Origin: Cladosporium sp. IMV 00045
Taxonomy: Eukaryota > Ascomycota > Dothideomycetes > Cladosporiales > Cladosporiaceae
Reading direction: 5' to 3'
Assembly: GCA_001931905.2 (NCBI GenBank)
Contig: MSJI02000094.1
Location: forward strand, 62,001 to 126,000
Length of the DNA stretch: 64,000 nt
A program made the position numbers and the translations under genes. Within the stretch, counting starts at the first letter, position 1; the number at the start of each line of letters is the position of its first letter. The notes below the pieces were generated by a model that saw only the letters and a list, made by a program, of their open reading frames with translations, was not told the DNA's origin and made no database searches. Below, one piece after another: positions 1 through 9,506 of the stretch.

Positions 1-367
1 GGCTCAGACGGTTTCGCCAAACACGATGACGCCCAAAACCGACGACGAGTACGACGCTGACGTCGCCGAGGCGATTCGTCTCAGCCTCGCTGCGTCTCAG
101 ACGGCTCCGGCTTTCGATATACCGATCCGTCATGCGAAGCCGAAGGGCGGCAGGAAAGGTTCTTCGGTGTTCAACTCGCCCAAAAGCTCGCCGATGATGG
201 CCGCGGGTGGCAGTCGTGAGAACGAGATGAGCGATCTGGACTTTGCCATTCAGCTGAGTCTTGCTGAGGAACAGAGTCGGAGCGAGGCTGGGCGGGAGGA
301 AACAGGTTTCCGGTCGGGGAGTCCTGATGCGAATCTGTATGGGAAAGGGAAGGGGAGGATGCAGTGA
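1..367 (+). CDS. C-terminal end of a UIM (ubiquitin-interacting motif) protein, 5' truncated
   Basis: The reading frame is open from base 2 of the window to the TGA at 365-367, so the gene starts upstream; the ATG at 26 need not be the start. Two UIM-like helices are visible. One is around 'EAIRLSLAAS', preceded by an acidic run (DDEYDADVA). The other is around 'FAIQLSLAEEQ', preceded by SDLD. Both have the family pattern of acidic residues, a central Ala and a Ser/Glu-rich end. UIMs bind ubiquitin in proteasomal, endocytic or DUB/E3 proteins. Which of these this protein is cannot be told from the tail. The rest is Ser/Gly/Lys-rich and looks disordered. Confidence 0.6.
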   Translation, partial: AQTVSPNTMTPKTDDEYDADVAEAIRLSLAASQTAPAFDIPIRHAKPKGGRKGSSVFNSPKSSPMMAAGGSRENEMSDLDFAIQLSLAEEQSRSEAGREETGFRSGSPDANLYGKGKGRMQ

Positions 368-1226
368 GAGGGTAGTTGAGCGATGGTGTCGATTTGGTCG
401 TTTTGAGAAGTTTGTGTTGTGTGTGGAAGTAGAACTCGCGATATAGTAATCTTCATTTAATTCATTTACATGTACAAGTCTTCGACTTCGCTGTTCTCAT
501 CGATTCTTGTAAAATTGCTCGTTTCCATTAAGCGAAAAAGGGTAAGAACCACCAGCAAGACGAGCTTCCTCCAGCTTCAAGTGGTATCGCCCAATAGAAC
601 CCAAAAGGAGAATTTCTTGCCTCACACTACTACAATCTCCTTGTCCTCGATTCTCCCAAGCACCAGTGATTCCATACTCGATTGAAATGCAATCTTGAAA
701 ATGCCGTCTTTTTGCGTTCCCGCAGAGGACATTTGTCTGCGAAAGCAACTCCAGCAACCAACTCCCTTCTCGACAATACTCAGCTGTTTGATGCGTTTCC
801 GCGGCAGAAACGCGAATGCACGCAAAGTCGACGATCAAGCTACGATTTTATGTTGGTAAGATATATATTAGATGATGAAAAGAAAAGGATCCCATCGCTC
901 GCCCATAATCATGTCTCTGACCACCGCACGCTACTTAATGCTAAAGTCGTCACTGCCGTTGCATTGAACTTTGACCATTGTCTTTGATGTGGAAATGGCA
1001 CAGCAACGAGACGAAACACGCGAAACGATGATCAATCGATCAATCGATCAAACGAATCGTCCAGGAAACAGAACAATCAACACTTCGCGACGCATCAATC
1101 CATAGCTTCTTTTAAAAACACGATATATCGATTTTTTTCTAAAAAAAAAAATCCACGACGAATAACCACAACAAGCACCACCACCACCAAGACTCAACCC
1201 ATCGAAAAAAATACTCCCACGCTGCC
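368..1226. other. intergenic, 3' flank of UIM gene and 5' flank of PPxY gene
   Basis: No supported gene. It holds three tandem copies of an 8-bp unit (GATCAATC type) at about 1030-1056 and A/T runs at about 1125-1152, just upstream of the next start. Confidence 0.5.
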
Positions 1227-1880
1227 ATGCTCAAGCCCAATAAACCCAAAGACACCCATCCACCTCCGAACAAACAAGACCGAAAATTGCAGGAAGCCAA
1301 TCTCCCACCTCCACCGACCTACGACGAAGTCGTGGCGTTCACAGCTTCATCCAGCAGCAACAACACCAACCCCAACACCAACACCAACACCAAACACCTC
1401 CCCACTCAAACCCAAAACCAAAACCAAAACCAAGCCTTCCAGTTCCGCGCATCCCTCAGCAAAGAGAAAGAGCGCCTGACGCCCTCGAGTCCCGCTGCGC
1501 AAGCCTCTTCTTCTCCCTCTTCCTCTCCCGCCGAAGGAGGCGGAAAGGGAAAAGAGGAGGAAGAGGCAGACTCACGACCGAAGAGGAAAGGTTTCTTTGC
1601 CCGCTTGTGTGGGGGGAGGGTAGGAGTTCGTCACCATCATCCTCATCCTCATCATCAGGGAGAGCAACAGGAAAGAGAGCAAGCCAAAGGCGCGGGGAGG
1701 GAGGAGCGTAAGCCCGGGCGGGGATGTTGGCGCGGTCGTGGGAGAGGGATGGGGATGGGGGTGAGAGGTGGAGGTGGAGGGTGTTCTTGGAGAGGTATGG
1801 GAAGGGGGAGAGGGAGGGGAGGGTTTGGGAACGGGAATGGGTTTGGGTTCGGTGGGAGGGGGAGGGGGATGCGATGTTGA
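1227..1880 (+). CDS. hypothetical low-complexity protein with PPxY motif and Gly/Arg-rich tail
   Basis: Single-exon frame of 217 aa starting at an ATG in good context (gccATGc). Near residues 26-36 is 'LPPPPTYDEVV', a PPxY-type ligand for WW domains such as those of Rsp5-family E3 ligases. The middle is Asn/Thr/Gln-rich with NTNTNTK-like repeats, then acidic and basic. The last 60 residues are Gly/Arg-rich (RGRG repeats), as in RNA-binding or self-associating tails. I do not recognise an orthologue. The PPxY motif makes an arrestin-like or ubiquitin-adaptor role possible, but that is inference. An extra downstream exon cannot be excluded, since the region to 2459 has no clear gene. Confidence 0.45.
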   Translation: MLKPNKPKDTHPPPNKQDRKLQEANLPPPPTYDEVVAFTASSSSNNTNPNTNTNTKHLPTQTQNQNQNQAFQFRASLSKEKERLTPSSPAAQASSSPSSSPAEGGGKGKEEEEADSRPKRKGFFARLCGGRVGVRHHHPHPHHQGEQQEREQAKGAGREERKPGRGCWRGRGRGMGMGVRGGGGGCSWRGMGRGRGRGGFGNGNGFGFGGRGRGMRC

Positions 1881-2459
1881 TTTGATCGATTTACCGTTGC
1901 TGGACTTACACGTACCCGGTAAGCTTTTATTCCACATTAGTATCATTAGACGAATGGAAATCCCAACCAGCGCGAAAAAATCCCAAGCACGAGAAAAAAC
2001 AAAGCCGACCAAGATGTACCTGTGGGGCGGAAGGAACCAGTGAATGCTCAAACCGGCAAGGAGAAAGATGACGATGAAGGATATAATATCTTAAGAACGA
2101 CGAAACATCTCACGAAAATCCAGGACGAACAAAGCTCCCCATCGACAAGAAGACGAAGCTCATGGAAAGTGAGAAACCACTTCCATCCCCACGAATCTCC
2201 CCATCAACGAACAGCCACGCATACGACGCCAATATGCTCGCTCGACCCGCAAGCCATCATGCATGAACGAAAACGTATGAACGAACAACAAAAAATGCAA
2301 ACAAAAAAAAAAAAAAACCGCTATAACGCGATCTAAAGAAAATTTCGCAAACACAGATTCCCCTCTTATTCTTCCCAACCCCTCCCTCTGTTTCCTTCCC
2401 ACTTTTCATAATCCTACACTTTAACAAACATCCCATCCCTATTCCTCCACATGATGCAT
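1881..2459. other. intergenic between convergent genes
   Basis: Lies between the + strand PPxY gene and the - strand disordered-protein gene, so it should carry both 3' ends. An A13 run lies at about 2305-2318. No supported coding sequence. Confidence 0.5.
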
Positions 2460-4412
2460 CTAGCGAATACTCTCCTCGCCAAAAGCCGGGGTACTTTCGA
2501 GCGCCTCGCCGCTCTCCTCGGCGCCGGCGTGCTGCGGAGTCGCGTGGCCGTTCTCCGCGGGGGGCGGGATGGGGATGTCGGGGATTTCGGTCGGTTCGAC
2601 TTTGCTGTCGAGGGGGTGAGATTCTTCTTGCTTGGGAGTCTCGGCGGCGGTGGGGGCGGGGATTTGCTGCTCCGTGGGCTTTTCCTCCGCCTCCTTCTCT
2701 TCTGTGGGCTTCTGCTCGACGGGAGTGTCCACGGTTGGCTTCTCTTCGGCCACGGGCTCAGTGTCGGCGGGTGCCTCCGTGGCCTTGTCCTCAGACACGG
2801 CCGCGGTCTCGGCGGGTATTTCAGCAGGCTTCTCTTCAGCGACCTTCTCTTCGACAGGCTTCTCCTCCACAGGCTTAGCCTCAGCAGCCTTAGCAGAGCG
2901 CAGCGGCTTGGAAGCCGCACCAGCCTTGGCAGCCGGCTTAGCGGTGCCGTTGACCTTCGTCGGCGCCGCAGCAGGCTTCTTCGCCACAGACTTGGTTCGT
3001 CGAGGCGGGCTCTTGGCCTCCACGGTCTTGTCGTGAGTCTTCTGCGCGGAAGAAGCGGTGGGACGCATCATGCGCTCGAGGAAGCTGCCGTCGGAAGGTG
3101 CTGCGGTGGTAGACTTGCGAGGAGCGGTCGAGGTGCGGGATTCAGGACGTGCCGCGGCGGTGGAGGAGCGCGCGGCCGGTCTTGAAGTCGAGACTGGCGG
3201 CTTGGGAGGAGCGCGGGTGGAAGCGGCCGGGCGAGTGGAGGATGGCTTGCTCGCGGCGTTGTCGGCTTCATGTCTGGCGCGAGATGCGGCAGTGGGTGCA
3301 GTGAGGTGTGAAGGGAGGTTGACGGGCTTGGTGGTTTCGCGAGGTTTGCTGGCGGGCTTGACGGTGTTGGACTCACGCCTTCCACGAGCGGAGGAGGCTG
3401 CGGTGGGTGCAGTGAGAGAGCTACGGCTGGTTTTGCGGTTGACAGTCTGTTTGGGTGCGCCGATTGGCGAGAGCGGCGATTTGTTTGAGGACGGAGACTT
3501 GGAGTCGGCTGTGGGCGACTTTGGGTTGCTGTCCGGCGCCTTTTGTGCGGAATCAAGGGCGATTGGACCAGGCTTTTTGGCGCTACTGCCTGTGTTCGTG
3601 GCAGGCTTCGAGACGGACTTCTGAGGGGTGGACCTGGGCTGTGGCGCGGGCTTCGAGGCGGAGGGCGAAACCTGCTGTGCCTTCTTCGGAGTACCCTCAG
3701 CAGCCTTGTTCTGTGGTCTCAGGTCCTCGGCAACGGGAGGCAATGCCTGCCCGCCACTGACAGCGCCTTCGCTGTCGGCAAGAGCTGGCTTCATTGCACC
3801 CTGCTCTTCCTCAATGCCGGTGACAGGCTTGTCAGGGTTGGCTGGCGGCTCATTCTCATGTGCTGCCTTCTTCTCGCTCGCAGGCGCATTGGGAGTCTTC
3901 TGATTCTTGATCTCGTCCTCCTCGTCCGGAGGCGGGAGCTCCATCTCTTTCAATTTTGTGGCGGCGTGATCAATGACACCCATAGCCTGGTCCTCTCTCA
4001 CCTCAACAGCGGGAGTGCCTGCCACACTCTCGACAGCTCCCTCGGTCTCGACAATGTTGGGGTTTGATTGGCGTCTCTCCTGCTCGTTGGAGATCTCTTT
4101 TTTCAGAGCGGAGAGGGCTTCCGGGGAGAAGTCATTGCTGGTGAAGCTGTGTGTTCTGACTTCGAAGGCGCTGGCGCGCTTTGTGGAGGCAGGGGTAGCC
4201 TCCTTGGGAGGTGGCGAGCTGGACATGGTGGGATGCTGGACGTTGATGAAGCTGGCGCGGATTTTGGAAAGGGGTCTGTCGGACGAGGCGCTCACTCGCG
4301 AGCTGGGAGATCGGCCGCGGGCGTCTTGGTCGTCTTGATCGGCGTTCGCTTTGTTCTCGAAGATGGAGCGCAGATTACGGACGGCGGATGAGGAGCGGGT
4401 TTGTTCTGACAT
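2460..4412 (-). CDS. large disordered Pro/Ala/Lys/Glu-rich protein (homeolog 1)
   Basis: One uninterrupted frame of 650 aa. I place the start at the ATG at 4410-4412 (MSEQTRSSSAVRNL). The same Met is kept in the second copy at 7970, where the upstream frame is closed. The N-terminal 60 residues are the most protein-like part (RNLRSIFENKAN, then RPLSKIRASFINV). This is a layout I associate with fungal cytoskeleton- or cortex-linked disordered proteins, but I do not assign a family. The rest is Ser/Pro/Ala/Lys low complexity with tandem EEKPxEEKx repeats around residues 540-610. A partial second copy (7666-7970) lies just past the first N gap. Confidence 0.7.
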   Translation of the reverse strand: MSEQTRSSSAVRNLRSIFENKANADQDDQDARGRSPSSRVSASSDRPLSKIRASFINVQHPTMSSSPPPKEATPASTKRASAFEVRTHSFTSNDFSPEALSALKKEISNEQERRQSNPNIVETEGAVESVAGTPAVEVREDQAMGVIDHAATKLKEMELPPPDEEDEIKNQKTPNAPASEKKAAHENEPPANPDKPVTGIEEEQGAMKPALADSEGAVSGGQALPPVAEDLRPQNKAAEGTPKKAQQVSPSASKPAPQPRSTPQKSVSKPATNTGSSAKKPGPIALDSAQKAPDSNPKSPTADSKSPSSNKSPLSPIGAPKQTVNRKTSRSSLTAPTAASSARGRRESNTVKPASKPRETTKPVNLPSHLTAPTAASRARHEADNAASKPSSTRPAASTRAPPKPPVSTSRPAARSSTAAARPESRTSTAPRKSTTAAPSDGSFLERMMRPTASSAQKTHDKTVEAKSPPRRTKSVAKKPAAAPTKVNGTAKPAAKAGAASKPLRSAKAAEAKPVEEKPVEEKVAEEKPAEIPAETAAVSEDKATEAPADTEPVAEEKPTVDTPVEQKPTEEKEAEEKPTEQQIPAPTAAETPKQEESHPLDSKVEPTEIPDIPIPPPAENGHATPQHAGAEESGEALESTPAFGEESIR

Positions 4413-6154
4413 GGCTGTGGGTGGCAGAAGAAGAAGGGTCTGATCAGCAAGTCGCACTTTCCCCGGGAAGATGACGTTTGTGATGGAGCATGTGGAGGGC
4501 GAATGAAGGAATTATGATGTGAATGCAGAGGTCGAGTGAAGGTTGGTGTGTGTTTGCATCGTGATCCTGGACATCTGTCTGTTGTGCGGATAATCTAGAC
4601 AACAAACACACAGACAGACAGACGACGTGGAGTAACGAATGCCACGAGTCGCGGGTGTTCTGAGCGGCGGTGGTGCAGCAGGCCAGCCCGGACAGAAGCC
4701 AGGCCCTGAAACAGCCAGGGGCTTGCCGACTTGCTTGCTCGTGTGTGTGTCCATGGGCGGTGCAGGATGGAGTTACTGCCCACACCACACTACTACACTC
4801 CAGACGACCGGCCTGAGGGCAGCCGAGAGGAACTGCTGCTGTTGCTGCTGCTGCCACGCATGCTTCTTCCTCCCTCAAAGGGAAGGCACAGAGCATCGTC
4901 TAGAACGGAGGAATCCTCTGCCTCAATGGCCATACAGGGATTGGGGATTGGGGCGAGGCAATGCTCCAGAGGGGCATTGGGAGGGAGGAGGGCGACTTAC
5001 AAGAGTGGCGTAAACCGTAGAAAAAGTGCTTTGCGGCAGGACGAGTATGGCCTACGACAAGCACCGGATGTATGGAGAGGAAGGTTTTTGCTCAAACAGA
5101 ACGAGTATTGGAATCGTTTCGGCGGTCTGGTGATTTGATGAAGCTGCATACGGCCAACAAAAAAGGAGGCAAAGTGACGTAAACCTCAAAACAGTCGCGC
5201 TGCTCCGAGCTTCATCCCACGCGCAAACACCTCGCTTCGGTTGATGTCTTCAATGGCACACCTCATTCTCTGTTGCTGTTATACATGAGGTGATCAATTC
5301 CCAAATTTCGAGTATGTACAATGACAATCGTGTTGGAAGTACTTTTTCCTGCTGGACGTCAAGCAGAAAGACTCGACGGAGAGCACACACGAGCCGAAAC
5401 CTCATCACCTCTGATTGACATCTCCGATTGTACGCCTCATTTTCTACTCGAAGTACAATGGCAAAAAGCGGTAGGGGTACACTTTCCTGCTAGAAATCAA
5501 GAATACAGATTCCATGGAGAGCACACCTACTTTTGCCAAATCCAATCGGCTTCTTGAAAGACTGTTCAAGAAAGACGAATCCACCCCACTCATCCATCCA
5601 GTCTCGAACGACTCATCACATGGATGTCCCATACTGCTGACCCATCAGCAGAGCATCCAAAGGCTCTCGAGGTATCTCTTCGAAACATCATCGCAGACGA
5701 CGATCAAAAGAAAGAAAAGCAAAAAAAAAAAAAATAGTGTGCAAGTCCAGGGACTCTCAACAGGGATATGAACAAAAAAATTGTTTTTCCAAACCGTGGT
5801 ATCTCATACTGATGAAGCCTTCGCTCGCTCATAGACCCGGGTTGCGGAACGAAGGGAGGGGCATTAGAAAATCAAGAAGCTCCCCAGTCAGTCAGCCATT
5901 GCCAATAAAAAAACATAACAAAGATAACAGAACACCCAAAACACAACTCCACAAAGCGCACGCTCCATATGCCATATTTCTTTCCCAATTTTTCCGCGAT
6001 CGATTCACTCAAATCGACCTTCATTCAGCTTTCGCCATGCTCTTTCCGTGTGATGCTCTAAAACTTGTTTAAGCGCTCTGGTCTCTAAAGGCGATGATGG
6101 TCAGTATCATTTGCAGATTTGATCGAGCAGGGGACAAGCAGTGTCTGCCACAAC
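4413..6154. other. intergenic, 5' region of disordered-protein gene and 3' region of pyruvate kinase
   Basis: Contains a CAGA microsatellite at about 4607-4623 and a CTG-rich run at about 4829-4856, both length-variable against the second copy (7971-9506). It also holds a well-conserved noncoding block at 5791-5895, listed separately. No supported gene. Confidence 0.5.
5791..5895. other. noncoding block conserved between homeologs
   Basis: Bases 5791-5885 are identical to 9130-9224 (95 bp), and after one mismatch the next nine match too, while the flanks differ by indels and substitutions. It lies about 260 bp past the pyruvate kinase stop codon on the - strand. It is open in one + frame in both copies (PWYLILMKPSLAHRPG), but no start, intron or family supports coding. 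It could be a 3'UTR element, an unrecognised structured RNA, or the upstream control region of the disordered-protein gene. Confidence 0.4.
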
Positions 6155-7645
6155 TTACAGGCCAAGGTCAAGCTCCGCAGGGACGACGCGGAGAGTGTTG
6201 GTGTGGCCGAGACCACCCCTCCAGCCCTGGACGCAGATGACGGCATCGCCCTGCTGGAGGACACCGAGCTTGAGGGCGTTGCTGATGCCCCACTTGAGGC
6301 GCTTGTCGACATCCTCCTGCCAGGGGACCTGCTTGAAGTCGGGCTTCTGCTCGTCGTAGTGGAAGGGGTAGACGCCGCGGTACAGGTGGGAGTAGCGGGC
6401 GGCGACGGCGTTGCGGGTGACCATGATGATGGGGCAGACGGGGCGGTACTTGGAGACGAGACGGGCGGTGTTGCCGCTGAGAAGAAGTGTTAGTAGGTTG
6501 AGAGAAGCGCTTGTTGGGGTGAATGCGGAGACTTACGAGGTGGAAAGGACAAGGATGGCACCGGCGTTCTGCTCAAGAGAGGCAGAAACCGCGGCCATGG
6601 CGCAAGTCTCGGTGGTGGGGACAGGACGGGGAGCAAGGCTGCGGAGCTCGTCGAAAGCGTTGACGTAGGGAATGGCAACCTCGGCGAGAAGGCAGGTCTC
6701 GTGCATCATGGTAACGGACTCCCTGGGGTAGTTGCCCTTGGCGGTCTCGCCAGACAACATAACGCAGTCAGCACCGTCAAGAACGGCGTTACCAACGTCA
6801 GAAACCTCAGCACGGGTGGGGCGGGGGTTGAAGGTCATGCTCTCGAGCATCTGGGTGGCGCAAATGACGGGCTTGCCGGCGATGTTGCACTTGGTGATCA
6901 TCATCTTCTGGGCGATGAAGACCTGGGCGGGAGGGATCTCAATACCAAGGTCGCCACGGGCGACCATGACACCGTCGGTCTCCTTGAGGATCTCGTCGAA
7001 GTTGTTCACACCCTGCTGGTTCTCGATCTTGGCGATGATCTGGACGTCCTTGCCCTCCTCGCCGAGGACCTTGCGGATGGCGATGATGTCCTCGGGACGG
7101 CGGATGAAAGAAGCGAAGACCATGTCGACCTTGTTCTTGACACCGAACTTGAGATCGGCCTGGTCCTTCTCAGACAGAGCGGGAAGGTCAATGTCGGTCT
7201 TGGGAAGGTTGACACCCTTCTTGGAGGAAATCTTGCCGTTGTTCACGGCCTTGCAGCGGAGGGTCTTGTCGTCGACGACATCGAGGACCTCGAAGGCGAG
7301 GACACCATCGTCGACGTAGATTGTGCGGCCCTTCTGGATGACCTTGGTGATGTTCTTGTAGTCGACATACATGTTCTCGGCAGTGGAGGCGGTGGCGTAC
7401 TGCTCGTCGGTGGTGATGTTCATCTCGGTACCGGCGGAGATGGGGATGTCCTCGTCGTTGGGGGTGTTGCCAGTGCGGATCTCAGGGCCCTTGGTGTCGA
7501 GGGCGATAGCGACGGGACGACCGGCCTGGGTGGCCTCCGCCTTGCGGGCGTTGTCGATGACGGACTGGTGGTACTCGTAGCTACCGTGGGAGAAGTTCAT
7601 GCGGACGACGTTCATGCCGGCGGTGCGGAGCATGTTCATCTTCTC
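6155..7645 (-). CDS. PYK1: pyruvate kinase, 5' part lost at assembly gap (homeolog 1)
   Basis: Glycolytic pyruvate kinase (phosphoenolpyruvate + ADP to pyruvate + ATP, cytosol). Exon 6155-6476 follows an intron at 6477-6536 (GTAAGT...CAG), and the upstream exon 6537-7645 runs into the N gap. Visible motifs are [23 protein letters not shown], the catalytic-lysine stretch AKIEN, the [10 protein letters not shown] loop and the signature ATQMLESM...PTRAEVSDV. The splice restores LSTSGNTARL. Missing are exon 1 and the first residues of exon 2, present in the second copy (9507-11210). The last 335 bp (7311-7645) are identical to that copy. Confidence 0.93.
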
Positions 7646-7665
7646 NNNNNNNNNNNNNNNNNNNN
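7646..7665. other. assembly gap (20 N)
   Basis: Twenty Ns join a contig ending inside pyruvate kinase to one starting inside the disordered-protein gene. The order therefore steps backwards to the start of the same gene block. Confidence 0.99.
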
Positions 7666-7970
7666 GCGGAGAGGGCTTCCGGGGAGAAGTCATTGCTGGT
7701 GAAGCTGTGTGTTCTGACTTCGAAGGCGCTGGCGCGCTTTGTGGAGGCAGGGGTAGCGTCCTTGGGAGGTGGCGAGCTGGACATGGTGGGATGCTGGACG
7801 TTGATGAAGCTGGCGCGGATTTTGGAAAGGGGTCTGTCGGACGAGGCGCTCACTCGCGAGCTGGGAGATCGGCCGCGGGCGTCTTGGTCGTCTTGGTCGG
7901 CGTTCGCTTTGTTCTCGAAGATGGAGCGCAGGTTACGGACGGCGGATGAGGAGCGGGTTTGTTCTGACAT
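7666..7970 (-). CDS. 5' fragment of the disordered-protein gene (homeolog 2), 3' truncated by gap
   Basis: Encodes the first ~101 residues of the protein described at 2460-4412, starting at the ATG at 7968-7970. The first 92 bases after the gap equal 4108-4199; the first difference is a Ser/Ala-type change in the PPKEAT/PPKDAT region. The rest of this copy is absent from the window. Confidence 0.85.
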
Positions 7971-9506
7971 GGCTGTGGGTGGCAGAAGAAGAAGGGTCTA
8001 ATCAGCAAGTCGCACTTTCCCCGGGAAGATGACGTGTGTGATGGAGCATGTGGAGGGCGAATGAAGGAATTATGATGTGAATGCAGAGGTCGAGGGAAGG
8101 GTGGTGTGAGTTTGCATCGTTGATCCTGGACATCTGTCTGTTGTGTGGACAATCTAGACAACAAACACACAGACAGACAGACGGACGGACGACGTGGAGT
8201 AACGAATGCCACGAGTCGCGGGTGTTTTGAGCGGCGGTGGTGCAGCAGGCCAGCCCGGACAGAGGCCAGGCCCTGAAACAGCCAGGGGCTTGCCGACTTG
8301 CTCGCTCGTGTGTCCATAGCCATGGGCGGTGCAGAATGGAATTATCACTGCCCACACCACACCACTACACTCCAGACGGCCGGCCTGAGGGCAGCAGCCG
8401 AGATAAACTGCTGCCGCTGATGCTGTTGCTGCTGCTGCTGCCACGCATGCTTCTTCCTCGCAAAGAAAGGCACAGAGCATCGTCTAGAGCGAAGGAATCC
8501 CCTGCCTCAATGGCCAAACAGGGACAGGGATTTGAATGGGCATTGGGAAAGGGAGGAGAAGAGGCGACTCACAAAAGTGGCGGAAACTGTAGAAAGAGCG
8601 CTTTGTGGCAGGACGAGTGTGGCCCACGACAAGCACCGGTTGTATGGAGAGGAAGGTTTCTGCTCAGACAGAACGAGTATTGGAATCGTTTCGGCGGTCT
8701 GGTGATTTGATGAAGCTGCCTCCATGCGAGCCAACAAAAAAGGAGGCAAGAGTGACGTAAACCTCATAACAGTCTCGCTGCTCCGAGCTTCATCCCACGC
8801 GCAAACACCTCGCTTCTGGGTGATATATGTCTCCAATGGCACACCTCGTTCTGTGTTGATGCTATGCATGAGGTGTTTGATTCCCAAGGCTCAAAATACA
8901 ATGGCTGAATTGATGGAAGTACACTTTTCTGCTGGACGTCAAGAAGACAGATCCCATGAAGAGCGTAATTATGCCTTCTTGAAGACAGATCAAAGAAGAC
9001 GAATCCACCTCACCTCACCTCATCGCATACTGCTACCTGCCAGGAGAGTGCCCAAAGGCTCGAGAGGGGAGAAAAAGTGTGCAGATTCTAGGGACCCGGA
9101 AAAAGGACATGAACAAATTTTTGTTTAGAAAACCGTGGTATCTCATACTGATGAAGCCTTCGCTCGCTCATAGACCCGGGTTGCGGAACGAAGGGAGGGG
9201 CATTAGAAAATCAAGAAGCTCCCCGGTCAGTCAGTCGTTGCCAATGAAAACAAAACAAAACAAAACAAAAAGATAACGTAAAAAACACCCAAGATACAAC
9301 TCCACAAAGCGCACGCTCCATATGCCATATTTTCTTCCCAATTTTGCCCATCGACGTCAGTCAGGTCGACTTTCATCTGATTTTCGCCATGCTCTTTTCG
9401 TGTGATGCTCTAAAACTTGTTTAAGCGCTCTGGTCTCTAAAGGCGATGATTGTCAGTCTCAACTGCAAATTTGATCAAACGGGGGACAAGCAATATCTGC
9501 CACAAC
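7971..9506. other. intergenic, second copy of the 4413-6154 region
   Basis: Aligned along its length with 4413-6154. The CAGA/CGGA microsatellite (about 8168-8191) and the CTG run (about 8420-8441) are longer here. The conserved noncoding block recurs at 9130-9234. No supported gene. Confidence 0.5.

Noticed and set aside
4413..4457. Longer N-terminus of the disordered protein (15 extra residues)
   Set aside because: The upstream codons begin without ATG and the frame is closed by a stop in the second copy; the shared Met at 4410-4412 is preferred.
5800..5895. Possible C/D-box snoRNA in the conserved block (ctgatgaag)
   Set aside because: The C-box-like TGATGA has no CTGA D box at the right distance on the same strand and no terminal stem.
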